A stretch of DNA of 64,000 nucleotides from Nocardia ninae NBRC 108245 (GCF_007990755.1 NZ_BJXA01000013.1:1-64000); one strand, 5' to 3'; counted from the stretch's first letter, positions 26,601 through 34,778 are shown. The notes: generated by a model not told the origin, from the letters alone. A program made the numbers and translations.

Positions 26601-29355
26601 CGGCGGCCCAGATCGCCAGCTGCTGTCCGGACAATGGTCCTTCGTCGGGCGGCGGAGCATTGCCGCTGAGCGGAATGCTGGGGAAGTGGTCTGTCGTCGG
26701 CTCGTCATCCGTTGGGGTGGAGGCAGTCTCACCCACCAGCTCCGCGACAGCGGCTGCGGTACCGGCCAGATCCGGGTAGTCGTAGAGGTCGAGCACACCG
26801 AGATCCGTGCCGAACCGTTCGTTGATCCGAGCTACCAGCTGTGCCCCGTTGAGCGAGGTGCCGCCGATGTCGAAGAAGTCGTCCGACGGAACCACTTCCG
26901 GCTCTTTGAGGACCTCCCTGGCCAGGGCGAGCACGATGTCGGCGACGGATTCGGTCGAGGCGGGGGGCAGGGGCATCGCTGCGGCGGCGGTGGTCGGGGT
27001 CGCTGGTGCGCCGGTGGTGGTCGGCGTTGTTGATGCGGCGGCCGTCGGGGCTATCTGTGCGCCGGAAGCTGGGATCGTCGTCGGGCCGGGCGGTGCGGTC
27101 GTGGTTACGCCTGATGCTGCGGTCGTCGGCGCGCCGGATGCTGCGACCAGCGATGGGGCAGTGGTCGCAGCGACCGATGGGGCGGTGGCCGCGCCGATCG
27201 GTGCGGCGGCGGCGAGCGCTTCCGCGACGGTAGGCCAGCAATGGACCTCGGCCAGCGGTGCGACAGGGAGCTCGAGCCGACGGCGCGGCGGTCGCCCGAG
27301 CACTCGGCGCCAAGCTATCTGGTGTCCGGCTAGATACAGTCGACAGAGCGCGTGCGCTGGGGTCGAAGCGACCGTGGCGGCGGGTTCGGCGGCCAGCAAC
27401 GCCGACAACGCGCTACCCGGCGCGAGATCGATGATCACCGGATCGGCCAGCCCGGCCAAGACCGTACGCAACGTCTCGGCGTTCGGCGGCGTCGGTGTGC
27501 CGGGGTCGGCGGCCAGCGCAGCAGGCAGGTTGTCGTCACCGCGGAGTACCCGAGCTGCCGTCGCACCGACGCCGTGGGACAGTAGCAGCTCAACCGTGAT
27601 CCCGGCATCGGTGAGGACTCGATGCGCTCCGAGCAGCCAGACGAGCCCCCGCTGCGCGGGCGTCCAATATTCCCTTGCCACAAAGCGTTCGGCCTCGGCG
27701 ACGACGTCGGCGAATCCGGGGAAAGCGCCGGCGACGGTCAGTAGGTCCTCGGCCGTCACGTCACCTGGGTCGCCGAGCGCGACGACCACCGGAGCCGGAT
27801 CCGGCGATGCCGACCGGTCCTCGGGTGGCGCGGCCAAGCTGTCCGTGAGCCGATCGAGCAGTTCCTTCGCATCGTGCACCACCCAGGCGTGCCGGTGCAT
27901 GAAATGCGCACGCCCGACCGACAACACCTCAGCGGCGGCAGCCAGATCGAAGCCGGCCGGATCCGCAACCACCTGATCGTGCAGACGCTGTACCTGGGCG
28001 CGTAGGCCGGCGCTGTCGCGTGCCGACAGCACGACGACCTGAGCTCCAGGTGCCGCAAGGTCCGTGTCCGGCAACGGGTCCGGTGCCGCGACGATGACGT
28101 GCGCGTTGGTGCCGCTCAGCCCGAAACTGCTGACGGCGGCGTAACGCGTGCTAGTCGACGGCCACGGTTCACGACGATCGGCGAGGCGTAACGGCGCTGA
28201 AGTCAAGTCCAGCAATGGATTCGGCTGCTCGAAGTGCGCTGTCGGGAATATCTCCTCGGCCCGGAACTGCGCGATGACGCGGACCAGTCCCGCGAACCCG
28301 GCCATACAACCGAGGTGACCGAGGTTCGCCTTGACCGAGGAGACCGCAGGACCGCGGCCCTCGATCCCGGCGTACGCGTCGATCAGCCCCTGGATCTCGA
28401 TCGGATCCCCGATCTTCGTGCCGGTGCCGTGTGCCTCGACGTAACCGATTGCGCCAGCGGCGATTCCGGCATCACGCAGTGCCGCGGTGATGACCTCGGT
28501 CTGCGCCTGCGGGCTCGGCGCGGTGAGTCCCGCACCGCGCCGCGCGTCCTGGTTGACCGCGCTACCGCGCAGCACCGCGTACACGGTGTCCCCGTCGCGC
28601 AGCGCGGCGTCGAGCCGTTTGAGCAGAACGAACCCGCCGCCTTCGCCGTAAGTGGTGCCATCGGCGTTCGCGTCGAACGGTCGGCACCGATCCACTGCGG
28701 ACAGCACGCCCATACCGTCGCTGCCGTGCTGCGGGAGTGCGCCCAGCACCAGTTCATACCCGCCGACCAGGGCCGAATCACATTCGGCCCGTGCGACTTT
28801 CCAGCGTGCTTCGTGCAGTGCCACCAGGAACGACGAGCAGGCGGTGTCCACCACCTGCGCTGCGCCGCGCAGATCCAGGTGATAGGCGATCCGCCCGGCG
28901 GCGTAGGCGTGCAGGCTTCCCGTGGTAGCAGGACCGAGCCTGCGGTCCGCGGCGGGCAGCAGATCGGACAGGCTCGGATGCGGCCCGCCGTAACCGCCGA
29001 CCACTACTGCGGTATTCGTCCCGGCCAGCTCGGCCTGCGCGTAACCCGCATGCCCGATGGCGCGGCACGCCAGCTGAAGCATGCGCCGCTGCCTCGGATC
29101 GATCAGTTCGGCTTCGGCCTTGGACAGCCCGAAGTACCGGTAGTCGAATCCGGTGATGTCGTCGAGCCAGCCGCCGTCGCGGTCGGTCGCCGACCGGGTC
29201 ACACCGGTGGCAGCCGCCCGCGTCGCCGGGAAGCGGCGCATGGCGTCGCGACCGTGCCGCAGCAGCGCGGTGAGCGACTCCCAGTCGGCGCAGCCGGGTA
29301 GCTCGAAGGCGACGCCGATGACGGCGACCGCCGGGGTATCCTCGCCGGTTCTCAT
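23692..29355 (-). CDS. Hybrid PKS-NRPS megasynthase: KS-(decayed AT)-PCP-C-PCP-E-like
   Basis: 1887 residues. KS at ~8-430 with C173 in DTACSSF, HGTGTKIGDP and KANLGHLG. Then a region of AT size (~470-700) in which GHSxG has become SHGVGA, so the AT is dead. A Thr/Ala/Pro-rich linker (~713-801), PCP1 (S834), C domain (HH1044xxxD1049G), PCP2 (S1396) and a last domain with epimerase traits (HH1583xxxDL, VGHGRE, TVGFFNTTYPF). No A or TE domain. ATG 29355 overlaps the MFS stop and has AAGAGGTGA upstream. It must receive malonyl or another extender in trans. Confidence 0.9.
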   Translation of the reverse strand: MRTGEDTPAVAVIGVAFELPGCADWESLTALLRHGRDAMRRFPATRAAATGVTRSATDRDGGWLDDITGFDYRYFGLSKAEAELIDPRQRRMLQLACRAIGHAGYAQAELAGTNTAVVVGGYGGPHPSLSDLLPAADRRLGPATTGSLHAYAAGRIAYHLDLRGAAQVVDTACSSFLVALHEARWKVARAECDSALVGGYELVLGALPQHGSDGMGVLSAVDRCRPFDANADGTTYGEGGGFVLLKRLDAALRDGDTVYAVLRGSAVNQDARRGAGLTAPSPQAQTEVITAALRDAGIAAGAIGYVEAHGTGTKIGDPIEIQGLIDAYAGIEGRGPAVSSVKANLGHLGCMAGFAGLVRVIAQFRAEEIFPTAHFEQPNPLLDLTSAPLRLADRREPWPSTSTRYAAVSSFGLSGTNAHVIVAAPDPLPDTDLAAPGAQVVVLSARDSAGLRAQVQRLHDQVVADPAGFDLAAAAEVLSVGRAHFMHRHAWVVHDAKELLDRLTDSLAAPPEDRSASPDPAPVVVALGDPGDVTAEDLLTVAGAFPGFADVVAEAERFVAREYWTPAQRGLVWLLGAHRVLTDAGITVELLLSHGVGATAARVLRGDDNLPAALAADPGTPTPPNAETLRTVLAGLADPVIIDLAPGSALSALLAAEPAATVASTPAHALCRLYLAGHQIAWRRVLGRPPRRRLELPVAPLAEVHCWPTVAEALAAAAPIGAATAPSVAATTAPSLVAASGAPTTAASGVTTTAPPGPTTIPASGAQIAPTAAASTTPTTTGAPATPTTAAAAMPLPPASTESVADIVLALAREVLKEPEVVPSDDFFDIGGTSLNGAQLVARINERFGTDLGVLDLYDYPDLAGTAAAVAELVGETASTPTDDEPTTDHFPSIPLSGNAPPPDEGPLSGQQLAIWAADQLDPDTGAYNVPAALLLDGAVDVEALTARLQAVVARHPMLRARIVNSPNGPRQVVTPADETRVALTETVLELTVHTAADAREDLLDHLRELVAEPLPPDGPPGRYQLVRARFRDGDQQILLLTFHHLFVDGWSWGLLFAELASDPGTLPVPERRYLDYVTDQQALLDGPAGAELATFWSEYLSGTRYVPLPVDQDAGETPSGTKESALPIDSDRATRLRELARRERCTLHTVLLTAWMTLLRQLTGEQEVCVAVPAAGRKPIDEQVVGNYATTLVVRATVQPEQSITALLTAVRTASLQALDHQDLPTDRLRRIARPNSADPLAATMFTVTSGVEPLRQLGPEGPAVELLDVGQGGAAFPLAVTVLEYGSQLRCRVQYDPTMFRPDTIHAWFDSYHTLLDRLAALDPNTPAHTLSIGIAPAAQQVPAEVQDIDTSTAAAHVAPNNALQEQLCELWSRYLRRDRVGIEDDFFDLGGDSISAIAIAAEAGTRGIALRPRAILRLRTVAAVAETIPERETDSATTAPAPVEAEAPTTVDPTPPQLEFLGRGVPNPDYWNHGVRYTLRRDIDTATVERAVQALADRHPVLHAQLRSIEASWQLLTTGAPPAVTEFDLTAADPVDLEHQIHNAATELHSTLSLSDGPVCRAGMFHTPAGHDDQLVLVIHHTMVDLYSWNVLTEDLSALLTGAGTAELPTPSASYFEWARRLADLIRTRPDTLDAGYWLDRSWGDGMQRRLVAGDSFGIEGNTAELVTEFPAPALVSGLSRSEQLLAALGAAMQHWLDMRGGEVAIQLVGHGREDLFDDLDLGRTVGFFNTTYPFALGLPGRRTPADHAAFVAAQLRSVPGRGFDFEPLRRFHPDAAVRTALDQIRTPDVLFSFWGTPAFLSDERDGALTGADNELVGRDRPADMPRPCALEVYPRLVADRIRVQWRYSGELFTPERILALAEAFGAASAVPVSPSHQNTGVAR

Positions 29356-30569
29356 AGCCGTGTCACCTCTTTCTCCGTGGTCATCGCCCGGACATCGGGC
29401 AGCGCGATAATCGCCAGGTTCACCACCGCGACCAGGACGGCCATGGTCAGCAGGGGTACGGCGTTGCCGGTCACCGCGGCGATCGGGGCGGCGACGGCCA
29501 TGCCGAGCGGGCGGGCGGCGAAGGACAGCAGGGCGTCGTAGGAATCGGCGCGGGCCAGGGCTTCCGGCGGGAACTGTTGCTGCATCGTGGTCTGCCACAG
29601 CGTGTTCAGCAGCCCGACCCCGAGCATGGCGGCACCGTAGGCGAGCGCGTCGACCCAACCCGGCGCCAGCGCCGCGAAACTGATCATCGGCAAGGCGAAC
29701 AGCGCGCCGCACGCCGAGGTCACCACCAGCGGACGCCGCACCCGCAGCCGCGGCGCGACCAGCGCACCGATCACCAGCCCGGCCATGCCTGCCTGGTAGA
29801 TCAGCACCCAGGACAGCTCGCCGCCCAGTGACTGCACGGCGATCAGCGGGCCGAGCGTCATGAGTACGCCCGCAGTGAGATTCGAGACGCCGTGCCCGAT
29901 CAGGTTGGACCAGAACCACGGTCGGCTGCGCACCTCGAGCCAGCCGTCGGCGAGCTGCCGGAAGAAGGTCACCGGATGCTCTACCACCGGACGCGGTGCG
30001 ATCCGGAGCCTGCCGAGAGTGCAAGCGGCCACCACGAATAACACGGCGGTGACGACGAATGTCCAACCGGGACCGACGGTTACCGCGAGTACGCCGGCCA
30101 CGCCGGGCCCCGCGACCAGGGTGACGCCGCGCACCACGCCGAGGTAGCCGTTGGCGCGCAACCGATGTTCCGGCGGAACCGTCGCGATGACCAGCGGCGA
30201 CATCGTCGGGGTGCCGAAGGCGACGCCGACGCCGGTGATCGCCGAGAGGATCACCAGATCGGTGATTCGGACGATCCCGCACAGCAATTCGATGCCGATG
30301 ACGAGTTGGGCGAGCCCACGCGTCATGTCCGCGGCGAACGCCACCTTCTGCGGCGCGAACCGGTCGGCGAGCACGCCGCCGATCGGCAGCAGCAGCAACT
30401 GCGGCGCCAACTCGGCGGCGAGCACGAGGCCGAGGTCGCCCGCCCGGCCGGTGGCGTCGAGTACCGCGAGGGTGAGCGCCATCGGCACCAGCGCGGTGGC
30501 CAGGAACGACAGCGTGCGCCCGAGCAGCAACCGGCCGAAGCCGGGTACCTGCGCCATGGTCTTCCTCAT
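29352..30569 (-). CDS. MFS exporter
   Basis: 405 residues with about 11-12 hydrophobic segments. The sequence pattern (GRTLSFLATALVPMAL, GVLADRFAPQKV, a long set of helices, YGAAMLGVGLLNTLWQTTMQQ) is that of MFS drug/siderophore exporters of the EntS-like group. ATG 30569 overlaps the thioesterase stop; ATG 30557 with GAGGAAG upstream is an equally good start. It ends in ATGA overlap with the megasynthase. It probably exports the cluster product and may give self-resistance. Confidence 0.9.
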   Translation of the reverse strand: MRKTMAQVPGFGRLLLGRTLSFLATALVPMALTLAVLDATGRAGDLGLVLAAELAPQLLLLPIGGVLADRFAPQKVAFAADMTRGLAQLVIGIELLCGIVRITDLVILSAITGVGVAFGTPTMSPLVIATVPPEHRLRANGYLGVVRGVTLVAGPGVAGVLAVTVGPGWTFVVTAVLFVVAACTLGRLRIAPRPVVEHPVTFFRQLADGWLEVRSRPWFWSNLIGHGVSNLTAGVLMTLGPLIAVQSLGGELSWVLIYQAGMAGLVIGALVAPRLRVRRPLVVTSACGALFALPMISFAALAPGWVDALAYGAAMLGVGLLNTLWQTTMQQQFPPEALARADSYDALLSFAARPLGMAVAAPIAAVTGNAVPLLTMAVLVAVVNLAIIALPDVRAMTTEKEVTRL

Positions 30570-31339
30570 TCGCACGCCCCGCGCTGCGGCGCGAACGGCT
30601 CGGAAAGGTGCCGTAGCAACGGCTCCGGTGCGCTGAGGAAGTCGTAGTGGCCGCCCGCGACCAGCGGGAACCGGACATCGGTGCCGTAGTGCTGCCAACC
30701 GCGCAGCTCGTCCGGGGTGACCTCAGGGTCGTCGGACCAGTGCAGCACGGTGATGGGGAACGGCACCTCGATCGGCGCGAGTCTGCGATAGACCCGGTTG
30801 GCCGCCAGATCCTCGCGCAGAATGGCCAAACCGAGTTCGATCAACTGCGGCTGCACCTGTCCGCCGCGGGTGATGGTGAGAAACTCCAGTTCCGCGCGCA
30901 GTTCGTCATCGGACATGTCCAGGAAACGATCGTGCGGGCAGTCGTGCGGCGCCACCTGGGCGGAGACGAACAGCCGCTGCGGAATCGGCAGGCCGCGCTC
31001 GGCGAGCAGCCGCGCGGTTTCGAAGGCGGGCAACGCCCCGGCGCAATGCCCGAAGAAGGCGAACGGTCGATCCAGATGGGGCAGTAGCGATTCCGCGAGC
31101 GCCTCGGCCAGCGCCGCATAGGTGCCGTAATGCCCTTCGCGCAGCCGGTTTTCCCGGCCCGGTAGCTGGATGGCGCAGATCTCGATGCCACCGATGCGCC
31201 GCGGCCACTGGTTGAACATGGATCCGCCGACCCCCGAATACGGGAAGCAGAAGATCCGCGCGGACGCGTCCTGGTCGGGTAGGCGGAGCAGCCAGCGGGT
31301 CATGGGTGCGGCATCGTGCAGGGTGGTCTCGGACGTCAC
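30566..31339 (-). CDS. Type II thioesterase with Cys nucleophile
   Basis: 257 residues, alpha/beta hydrolase. Members remove wrong or stalled acyl groups from carrier domains. The nucleophile motif reads GHCAG (C99, codon TGC) instead of the usual GHSxG; the His is in GGHYDFL. A Cys makes the acyl-enzyme more reactive and has been reported in some PKS thioesterases, so it need not be inactive. The start GTG 31339 has GAAGGGATG upstream. It lies between the P450 and MFS genes. Confidence 0.88.
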   Translation of the reverse strand: MTSETTLHDAAPMTRWLLRLPDQDASARIFCFPYSGVGGSMFNQWPRRIGGIEICAIQLPGRENRLREGHYGTYAALAEALAESLLPHLDRPFAFFGHCAGALPAFETARLLAERGLPIPQRLFVSAQVAPHDCPHDRFLDMSDDELRAELEFLTITRGGQVQPQLIELGLAILREDLAANRVYRRLAPIEVPFPITVLHWSDDPEVTPDELRGWQHYGTDVRFPLVAGGHYDFLSAPEPLLRHLSEPFAPQRGACE

Positions 31340-31405
31340 TGAGTTACATCCCTTCGTCGTGGCACTGAGGATTGTGTTGTGGCGCTGCGGTTTTCGCCGG
31401 ACCGC

Positions 31406-32635
31406 TCATCCGGTCCGGATCAGGAAATGCGTCATACCGGCGATGAAAACCGACGCCAGATGCTGCGGTGGCGCCATCGGCTCGATAGTGGTGAACCGCC
31501 CGGCCAGTTCTTCGAACAGCACGCGGAACGTCAACCGTGCCAACGGTGCGCCGAGACAATAGTGCGGTCCGTGGCCGAACGCGATGTGCCGGTTGTCGGT
31601 TCGGGTGACGTCGAACCGGTACGGGTCGGCGAAAACCGATTCGTCCCGGTTGGCCGAGCCGATCCAGACCGCGACGGCCTCACCCGCCTCGACCAGCCCG
31701 CCGCTCAGCTCTGTGTCGGCGCTCGCGTACCGCAGGAAGCTGTTGGCGGGCGAGGTCCAGCGCAGCCCCTCCTCGACCAGCCGGGGAACCAATGCGGGAT
31801 CGGCACGCACAGCGCGCCATTGGTCTTCGTGTTCGGCGAGCGCGAGCATGGTGCCGCTGACGGTGTGCGGTGTGGTGGCATTGGCGCCCAGCAGCAGGCT
31901 GTAGCAGTTGTAGACGACCTCGTCGTCGGTGAGCGGCGCGCCGCCGGCCTGCATGCTCATCAGATGTCCGATGAGGTCGGCGCGGGGCTGATCGCCGCGG
32001 TGGCGTTTGACCAGCGCGCCGAAGTAGTCGAACAGCTGATGATGGGCGATCGCCAGGGTGGCCGACCCGCTGCGGACCCGGAACTCGGGATCCTCGGGTG
32101 CGGCGGCCATGGCCGTCCACCGGATCAGGTTGTCCCAGTCGGCCTCCGGGATGCCCAGTAGCGCACCGGCCACCGTCATCGGGAGTTCATACGCCTGCTG
32201 TGCGACATCCCAGCTGCCGCCGTCGCGTGCCGGAGCCAGAAACCGTTGCACCGCAGTGCGAATGGACTCCTGCCACGCGGCGACCGTCCGTACCGAAAGT
32301 TGCGGTTGGATCGGGCGCCGAAGCTCGGAATGTCGCGGCGGATCAGTGGATACGAGCATCTTGCCCGCGGAGATGTCGCCGTGCCCGAGTTGGGTGAGCA
32401 CGCTGCCGCGTTCGGAGGTGAAGGCGCGATGGTCGCCGAGCACCCGGCAGGCGTCCGCGTGCCGGGTGACCGATCGGAAAGATCTTCCGTCGGACAGTAT
32501 TTGGCGATGCAGCGGAGCGTCGGCGCGCATGGCCGCCCACACCGGATGCGGGTCGCCGGTGGCGAAGAAGTGTGGATCGAAGAGGTCGATCCCGTCCAGT
32601 TCGGTGGCCGCACGGACGTCGGTGCTGATCTTCAC
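31406..32635 (-). CDS. Cytochrome P450
   Basis: 409 residues, soluble bacterial P450. Heme loop FGHGPHYCLGAPLAR with C360, I-helix LLLGANATT with the paired Thr, and ExxR in EEGLRW. The start GTG 32635 overlaps the stop of the A-PCP gene (GTGA), so it is coupled to the loading module. Cluster P450s of this kind often hydroxylate a carrier-bound amino acid or the final product; pairing with the A-PCP gene suggests the first option. Needs ferredoxin and reductase from elsewhere. Confidence 0.92.
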   Translation of the reverse strand: MKISTDVRAATELDGIDLFDPHFFATGDPHPVWAAMRADAPLHRQILSDGRSFRSVTRHADACRVLGDHRAFTSERGSVLTQLGHGDISAGKMLVSTDPPRHSELRRPIQPQLSVRTVAAWQESIRTAVQRFLAPARDGGSWDVAQQAYELPMTVAGALLGIPEADWDNLIRWTAMAAAPEDPEFRVRSGSATLAIAHHQLFDYFGALVKRHRGDQPRADLIGHLMSMQAGGAPLTDDEVVYNCYSLLLGANATTPHTVSGTMLALAEHEDQWRAVRADPALVPRLVEEGLRWTSPANSFLRYASADTELSGGLVEAGEAVAVWIGSANRDESVFADPYRFDVTRTDNRHIAFGHGPHYCLGAPLARLTFRVLFEELAGRFTTIEPMAPPQHLASVFIAGMTHFLIRTG

Positions 32636-34416
32636 GCGCTCCGCTGCCCTTGTTCGACGGCGGCCGCCAGGCCTGCCGGGGTCGGGTCGAGGTAAAAGGT
32701 GACCGGCGAGACGGCCACGCCGTACTCGCGCTCGAGGTCGGCGGTGATGCGCACGCCGAGCAGCGAATGCCCGCCGAGTTCGAAGAAGTCGTCGTCGGCG
32801 CCGATGCCCGCGATGCCGAAATAGTCGGTCCACAAGGTGGTTACGGCTGTCTCCAGCGCGGTGGACGGCTCGCGGTAGGCACTGGTCAGGTGGGGGCGTT
32901 CGGTGGGCTGGTCGGCGGCGAGTGCGCGCCGGTCGATTTTGCCGTTGGCGGTCAACGGCAGGGCGTCGACGATGCGGATCAGCGTGGGTACCGCATATGA
33001 GGGCAAGGTTTCGGCGAGCGTTCGGCGGACGTCCAGGGTGGACAGTTCAGCGTTCGATTCGCCGACAAGCCAAGCAGCCAAGCGTTTTCCGCCGCCGCGC
33101 TGGTCTTGCGGGACGACCGCGAGGGTCGCGACGCCGGGCAGGGCGGCGATCGCGGCTTCTACCTCGCCGATCTCGATGCGGAACCCGCGGATCTTCACCT
33201 GGTGGTCGATCCGGCCCAGATAGTCCAGGGCGCCGCTCTGTTGCCGACGGACGAGATCGCCTGTGCGATACATGCGTTCGCCCGGCGTGTGGGCGACCGG
33301 GTCGGCGACGAAGGTTGCCGCGGTCAGGCCGGGGTCGCCCCAATACCCGTGCGCCAGACCGGTTCCCGTCGCATACAGCTCACCGGCCGCATCGTCCGGT
33401 ACCGGGGCGAGCCGGGCATCGAGTACGCGCACGCCGGTGCCGCGGATCGGGTGGCCGATCGGCACCGGCCCGGCCGGTGTACCGGTCACGGCGTGGCAGC
33501 AGGTGAAAGTTGTGTTCTCCGTCGGCCCGTAGCCGTTGATCACCGTCGTGTCGGTCAGTGTGGTCACGGCCCGGTGGACGTGTGCGGGGGACAGCACGTC
33601 GCCGCCGGCGAGCAGATAGCGCAGGCTGCGCAGTTCGTCGAGGCCGCCCTCGGTGACCTGTTGGAACAGGCCCGCGGTCAACCAGAGCACGGTCACCCTA
33701 TGGTGACCGACGAGTTTGGTCAGATCGCTGAGCGAGAGCTCGGTGTCGGGCGCGAGGACTAGTTGCGCGCCGTTGAGCAGCGCTCCCCAGATTTCCAGGG
33801 TCGAGGCGTCGAAGGCGATCGGCGCGAATTGCAGAAAGACGTCATCCGTTGTGACGGAAAGGAAATCGGGGTCGACCACCAGTCGCGACACCGCTCGGTG
33901 CGGCACGCACACACCCTTGGGCGTGCCAGTGGAGCCCGAGGTGTAGGCCAGGTAAGCCGGGTGCAGATCGGTAATGGTGACCGGCGTGGGCGACTGGGCG
34001 GGGCGGTCCGCGTCCAGCGATACCGCTCGACAATTCGCGGGCAGTTGTGGTGCTGAATCCTCGTGTACCAACACGATTCGCACGGCCGATCGGCGCAGGA
34101 CGAGCTCGCGGCGCTGCCTCGGCGATCGCTCGTCGAGCGCGAGGTATCCGGCACCCGTTTTCAGGATGGCGAGTAAGCCGACGATGGTGGCGATCCGGCG
34201 GCGCGCAGCCAATGCCACGATGTCGCCCGGGCGTACGCCGCAGTCCTGCAGATGCCGGGCCAGACCGTCGGATCTACGGTCGAGTTCGGCATAGGTGAGT
34301 TGTCCACCGTCGCCGATCACAGCCACCCGTTCGGGGTGCTGTTTTGCCAGCAGCGTAAATCGTTCGCCGATGACCGACGGGCATGCCAGAGCGTATTCGT
34401 CCACAATCAGCCTCAC
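32632..34416 (-). CDS. NRPS loading protein: adenylation-PCP, probably valine-like
   Basis: 594 residues. A domain with LAYTSGSTGTPKG, FDASTLEIWG, NGYGPTENTTF, YRTGDL and GRIDHQVKIRGFRIE motifs, followed by a PCP (FFELGGHSLLG, S551). By alignment to the GrsA pocket the code reads D-A-L-W-L-G-G-T-F, close to known valine codes, so Val or another aliphatic residue is predicted. There is no C domain, which suits a loading role. GTG 34416 is the first start of the operon, and a perfect hairpin ends one base upstream, so translation may be controlled. Confidence 0.9.
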   Translation of the reverse strand: MRLIVDEYALACPSVIGERFTLLAKQHPERVAVIGDGGQLTYAELDRRSDGLARHLQDCGVRPGDIVALAARRRIATIVGLLAILKTGAGYLALDERSPRQRRELVLRRSAVRIVLVHEDSAPQLPANCRAVSLDADRPAQSPTPVTITDLHPAYLAYTSGSTGTPKGVCVPHRAVSRLVVDPDFLSVTTDDVFLQFAPIAFDASTLEIWGALLNGAQLVLAPDTELSLSDLTKLVGHHRVTVLWLTAGLFQQVTEGGLDELRSLRYLLAGGDVLSPAHVHRAVTTLTDTTVINGYGPTENTTFTCCHAVTGTPAGPVPIGHPIRGTGVRVLDARLAPVPDDAAGELYATGTGLAHGYWGDPGLTAATFVADPVAHTPGERMYRTGDLVRRQQSGALDYLGRIDHQVKIRGFRIEIGEVEAAIAALPGVATLAVVPQDQRGGGKRLAAWLVGESNAELSTLDVRRTLAETLPSYAVPTLIRIVDALPLTANGKIDRRALAADQPTERPHLTSAYREPSTALETAVTTLWTDYFGIAGIGADDDFFELGGHSLLGVRITADLEREYGVAVSPVTFYLDPTPAGLAAAVEQGQRSA

Positions 34417-34417
34417 G

Positions 34418-34438
34418 GTCTCGGGGGTCGCCCGAGAC
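34418..34438 (-). promoter_or_regulatory. Hairpin directly at the start of the NRPS operon
   Basis: GTCTCGGG and CCCGAGAC form perfect 8-bp arms with a 5-nt loop. The inner end is one base from the GTG at 34416, where a ribosome binding site would lie. It could block initiation or act as a regulator site. Confidence 0.5.
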
Positions 34439-34500
34439 TTTCGTACAGAGAGATCTCACCGGGTCTGGAATTCGGTAATACACCCGGTGCTGGATATTTG

Positions 34501-34537
34501 CGGAAAGTGTGATCGCGGATGGTGATCGCGCTTTCCG
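34501..34537. promoter_or_regulatory. 37-bp imperfect inverted repeat with embedded direct repeat
   Basis: Arms CGGAAAGTGTGATC and GATCGCGCTTTCCG pair at 12 of 14 positions around 9 bp. GTGATCGCG also occurs twice, 13 bp apart (34509 and 34522). It lies 85-121 bp before the first gene, a good place for an operator. Confidence 0.45.
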
Positions 34538-34630
34538 GGAAATGCGCGGCGGGCGGCCTCGACTGCTCGAGGTCGACGTCAGCGCGGGGTGCGGTCGGTA
34601 TCGACGCTGGTCAAGCGAGCGGACCCTGAG

Positions 34631-34693
34631 CTACGGATCCGACGGTCGTAACCGCGATAACGCGTGAATGCGCGAAGCGGAAATAGTAGACAT
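34631..34693 (-). CDS. Possible 20-residue leader peptide ORF
   Basis: ATG 34693 to TAG 34631, encoding MSTISASRIHALSRLRPSDP. AGGGGG ends 7 nt before the ATG, an excellent Shine-Dalgarno in a region otherwise poor in them. It lies upstream of the NRPS operon on the same strand. It may be a leader for translational control; no family is known to me, and chance cannot be excluded. Confidence 0.3.
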   Translation of the reverse strand: MSTISASRIHALSRLRPSDP

Positions 34694-34778
34694 ATCATGA
34701 CCCCCTATGAGCATGTAACTTTCCCTAGTTCCGGCTGGAATCATTAGAATCGATCCTATGAATTTGCGACAGAAGAAC

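Larger units (their letters stand above)
14321..34416 (-). other. NRPS/PKS biosynthetic gene cluster with tetronate cassette (12 genes, one operon)
   Basis: All genes are on the minus strand, with five stop/start overlaps and other gaps of at most 66 nt, which implies one ~20-kb transcript from the control region at 34417-34907. Order of transcription: A-PCP, P450, thioesterase II, MFS, KS-ATx-PCP-C-PCP-E-like, M28 peptidase, KASIII-like, FkbH-like, ACP, A-PCP, ATP-grasp, PCP-C. No acyltransferase, phosphopantetheinyl transferase or regulator is in the cluster. I do not recognise the product. Confidence 0.85.

Noticed and set aside
29356-30678. Upstream extension of the megasynthase frame through the MFS gene
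   Set aside because: The frame is open but the sequence is Arg-rich and non-domain; the KS starts at ATG 29355 with a good ribosome site.
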